In this document: piece by piece, positions 6,919-8,151 of the stretch
Numbering within the stretch: the first letter of the stretch is position 1
How the letters are laid out: each line of letters starts with the position of its first letter
NCBI GenBank assembly: GCA_016764035.1
Contig: JAESSQ010000244.1
Span: 1-8,151, forward strand
Source of the DNA: Gammaproteobacteria bacterium
GTDB taxonomy: Bacteria > Pseudomonadota > Gammaproteobacteria > SZUA-229
DNA: 8,151 nucleotides
Direction: 5' to 3'
Program-made: the position numbers and the translations under genes
Notes under the pieces: model-generated
The model's database searches: none
What the model saw: the letters and a program-made list of their open reading frames with translations, nothing else
What the model was told of the DNA's origin: nothing

Positions 6919-6993
6919 TAACCTGAAAAAATCCCATATTAAATATTTGCTATTAGTATCCAGTGTACGGATGCATTTTTCTGTATATGTAAC

Positions 6994-7029
6994 TATAGTT
7001 TTAGAACATAAAATAGAGTACATAAAGGA
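6994..7029 (+). promoter_or_regulatory. Putative lemA promoter -10 region and ribosome binding site
   Basis: A -10-like TATAGT lies at 6994-6999 and a second candidate TAAAAT at 7009-7014, but neither has a good -35 at 16-18 bases. AGGA at 7026-7029 is a well-spaced ribosome binding site, eight bases before the lemA ATG. The half-site-like TGTATATGTAA at 6982-6992 directly precedes the first -10 candidate and matches the one upstream of the rhodanese promoter. Confidence 0.3.
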
Positions 7030-7037
7030 TTGTAATT

Positions 7038-7634
7038 ATGGAAACGTCTACCATCGTCACCTGGGTCATCATCGGCCTTGTTGTGTTTTACATTGTTAGC
7101 ATTTTTAATCAGCTGGTGTCACTTAAAAATCGTTACAAAAATGCTTTTGCTCAGATCGAGGTGCAATTAAAACGCCGCTACGATTTAATACCCAACTTAA
7201 TTGAAACAGCAAAAGGTTATATGAAACATGAACGCGAAACCCTTGATGCTGTTATTACCGCACGAAATGCAGCATCCACGGGTTTGGCGGCAGCAAAAAA
7301 CAACCCCGGTGATGCGGTTGTGATGGACACGCTTGCGCAAGCTGAAGGGCAGTTAACCAGTGCCATGGGTCGATTTAATATGGTCATGGAAGATTATCCT
7401 GATCTGAAAGCAAACCAGAATATGATGCAGTTGAGTGAAGAATTAACCAGCACTGAAAATCGCGTTGCGTTTGCAAGACAATCTTTCAATGATGGTGTAA
7501 TGGAATACAACACCTATAAACAGTCGTTTCCGCAGAATTTTTTTGCAGGTCCCTTTGGTCATTCCGCAGATGCAAGTTTACTTGAGTTTGCAGACAGTGC
7601 AGAAATACAGGCGGTGCCTAAAGTTTCTTTCTGA
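7038..7634 (+). CDS. lemA: LemA family membrane protein
   Basis: This 198-residue protein has one N-terminal membrane segment (about 7-27) with no cleavable signal, followed by a helical soluble domain. Family hallmarks are LVSLKNRYKNAFAQIEVQLKRR (residues 26-47), YDLIPNLIETAKGYMKHE (48-65), ITARNAA (73-79), LTSAMGRF (106-113), and YPDLKANQNMMQLSEELTSTENR (120-142). The later AFARQSFNDGVMEYNTY is the conserved final helix. The C-terminal tail from about 165 (FPQNFFAGPFG onward) is also typical. LemA proteins are small envelope-anchored proteins whose biochemical role is not settled. They are frequently encoded next to M48 metalloproteases, as here. The ATG at 7038 has AGGA eight bases upstream. 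The length is normal for the family. Confidence 0.94.
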   Translation: METSTIVTWVIIGLVVFYIVSIFNQLVSLKNRYKNAFAQIEVQLKRRYDLIPNLIETAKGYMKHERETLDAVITARNAASTGLAAAKNNPGDAVVMDTLAQAEGQLTSAMGRFNMVMEDYPDLKANQNMMQLSEELTSTENRVAFARQSFNDGVMEYNTYKQSFPQNFFAGPFGHSADASLLEFADSAEIQAVPKVSF

Positions 7635-7659
7635 TACTGAAGTATTCGTATTTTTTTAT

Positions 7660-7729
7660 TGTCATTTCGACCTGAGGAGAAATCTTGTGCAGCAGTACTT
7701 CAAGATTTCTCTTACAGATCGATATAACA
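7660..7729. repeat. REP/MITE-like imperfect palindrome between lemA and the M48 gene
   Basis: GAGAAATCTTG (7677-7687) pairs perfectly with CAAGATTTCTC (7701-7711) around a 13-base loop. The stem continues outward: GTCATTTCGACCT (7661-7673) pairs with AGATCGATATAAC (7716-7728) with three mismatches (7663/7726, 7666/7723, 7671/7718), and 7674-7676 pair across a single bulged A (7714). The whole element folds into one hairpin of roughly 28 pairs. The GTCATTTCGA...GAGAAATCT arms resemble dispersed intergenic palindromes I know from many bacterial genomes. The right outer arm carries the mismatches and may be decaying. No long T-run follows, so it is not a standard terminator. In a lemA-M48 transcript it could stabilise the lemA message or reduce read-through. 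Confidence 0.75.
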
Positions 7730-7754
7730 GGTAATCAAGTTAGTTTCTACGTTT

Positions 7755-8151
7755 ATGAATTTTTTTGAAGCACAAGATGCCGCTCGGCGTAGCACAGCAC
7801 TGTTAATATTATTGTTTTTATTTGCTTTAGTTATATTACTGGTGCTGAGTAATATTCTGTTTTTCGAGTTTCTCTATTTCGCTGAATATCAGGCATTGAC
7901 CTTATCTATATGGCAATTAGGCCTCGTGTTTAATAGCAATCTCAGCATTATGCTTTGTTCAGCAATCCTTCTCTTTATCTGTCTGGGTAGTGTTTATAAA
8001 TTAGTGCAGCTGTCATCAGGAGGTTCCGCTATTGCCCAGCATTTAGGCGGCGTTATTATTCCGCGCAGCAGCCCTAATCCTCTACATAAAAAAATACTTA
8101 ATGTTGTCGAAGAGATGGCTATTGCCTCAGGCACACCCGTGCCTCAAGTTA
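7755..8151 (+). CDS. M48 family membrane metalloprotease (HtpX-like), 5' part only
   Basis: The frame is open from ATG 7755 to the right edge, giving 132 residues of an incomplete protein. It starts MNFFEAQDAARRSTALL, a typical opening for the M48 peptidases encoded beside lemA. Membrane segments are predicted at about 14-38 and 63-83. The cytoplasm-side signature follows: SSGGSAIAQHLGG (87-99) and ILNVVEEMAIASGTPVPQV (114-132). The zinc-binding HExxH should lie beyond the edge, so activity cannot be judged. The family degrades damaged membrane or envelope proteins. There is no strong Shine-Dalgarno near the ATG; the nearest purine-rich AGG (7729-7731) is too far away at 23 bases. The 120-base gap to lemA is mostly the palindromic element. 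Confidence 0.88.
   Translation, partial: MNFFEAQDAARRSTALLILLFLFALVILLVLSNILFFEFLYFAEYQALTLSIWQLGLVFNSNLSIMLCSAILLFICLGSVYKLVQLSSGGSAIAQHLGGVIIPRSSPNPLHKKILNVVEEMAIASGTPVPQV

Noticed and set aside
7634..7657. Small hairpin ATAC-TGAA-GTAT followed by seven T's just after the lemA stop
   Set aside because: The stem is only four to five A/T-rich pairs and lies five bases from the T-run. It is too weak to call a terminator, though it could cause pausing.
7543..7734. 63-codon plus-strand frame overlapping the end of lemA
   Set aside because: It overlaps the lemA C-terminus in another frame and then runs through the palindromic repeat; no family features.
1..8151. CRISPR arrays, tRNA or rRNA genes, transposases, phage or toxin-antitoxin genes
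   Set aside because: No regularly spaced repeats, cloverleaf-like segments or matching proteins were seen on either strand.

Overview
The window is AT-rich bacterial DNA that reads as ordinary chromosome from a Gram-negative proteobacterium. A gammaproteobacterium is the most likely source, but this rests on gene style and no rRNA or other taxonomic marker is present. The Gram-negative call comes from a periplasmic SPOR-domain protein, an exported two-domain rhodanese, a hybrid PAS-type histidine kinase, and a LemA/M48 protease pair. There are five complete protein genes, one gene cut by the right edge, a possible 3' gene end at the left edge, and one probable gene remnant.

Left part (1-2530): the possible end of a rightward gene (stop at 117) faces a leftward gene for a secreted FecR-domain plus SPOR-domain protein (210-1094, TTG start). 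A divergent promoter region separates it from mrp (1338-2426), the P-loop ATPase iron-sulfur cluster carrier. mrp ends in a strong intrinsic terminator with a 12-bp perfect stem (2483-2527).

Middle (2530-6830): about 400 bases hold no intact gene. They contain what looks like a frameshifted remnant (2559-2854), then a 7-bp inverted repeat directly upstream of a good sigma70-type promoter. This promoter is placed to drive an exported tandem rhodanese (2941-3831) and, 20 bases later, a 992-residue membrane hybrid histidine kinase (3852-6830). The kinase has a periplasmic sensor region, HAMP, three PAS domains, HisKA, HATPase and a receiver domain. The tight spacing suggests that the rhodanese and kinase are co-transcribed and perhaps functionally linked, with a periplasmic sulfur-transfer or sulfur-binding protein next to a periplasm-facing sensor.

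Right part (6831-8151): a 207-base spacer carries short sequences also found elsewhere in the window. lemA (7038-7634) and the start of a membrane M48 metalloprotease gene (7755 to the edge) follow, a well-known gene pair linked to envelope protein quality control. Between these two genes lies a 70-base imperfect palindrome (7660-7729) of REP/MITE type, whose ends resemble dispersed repeats found between genes in many bacteria.

No CRISPR array, tRNA, rRNA, transposase or phage gene was seen. The window does not show a clear new multi-gene system. The best leads are the rhodanese-kinase operon with its putative operator, the FecR-SPOR architecture, and the palindromic element inside the lemA-M48 pair.
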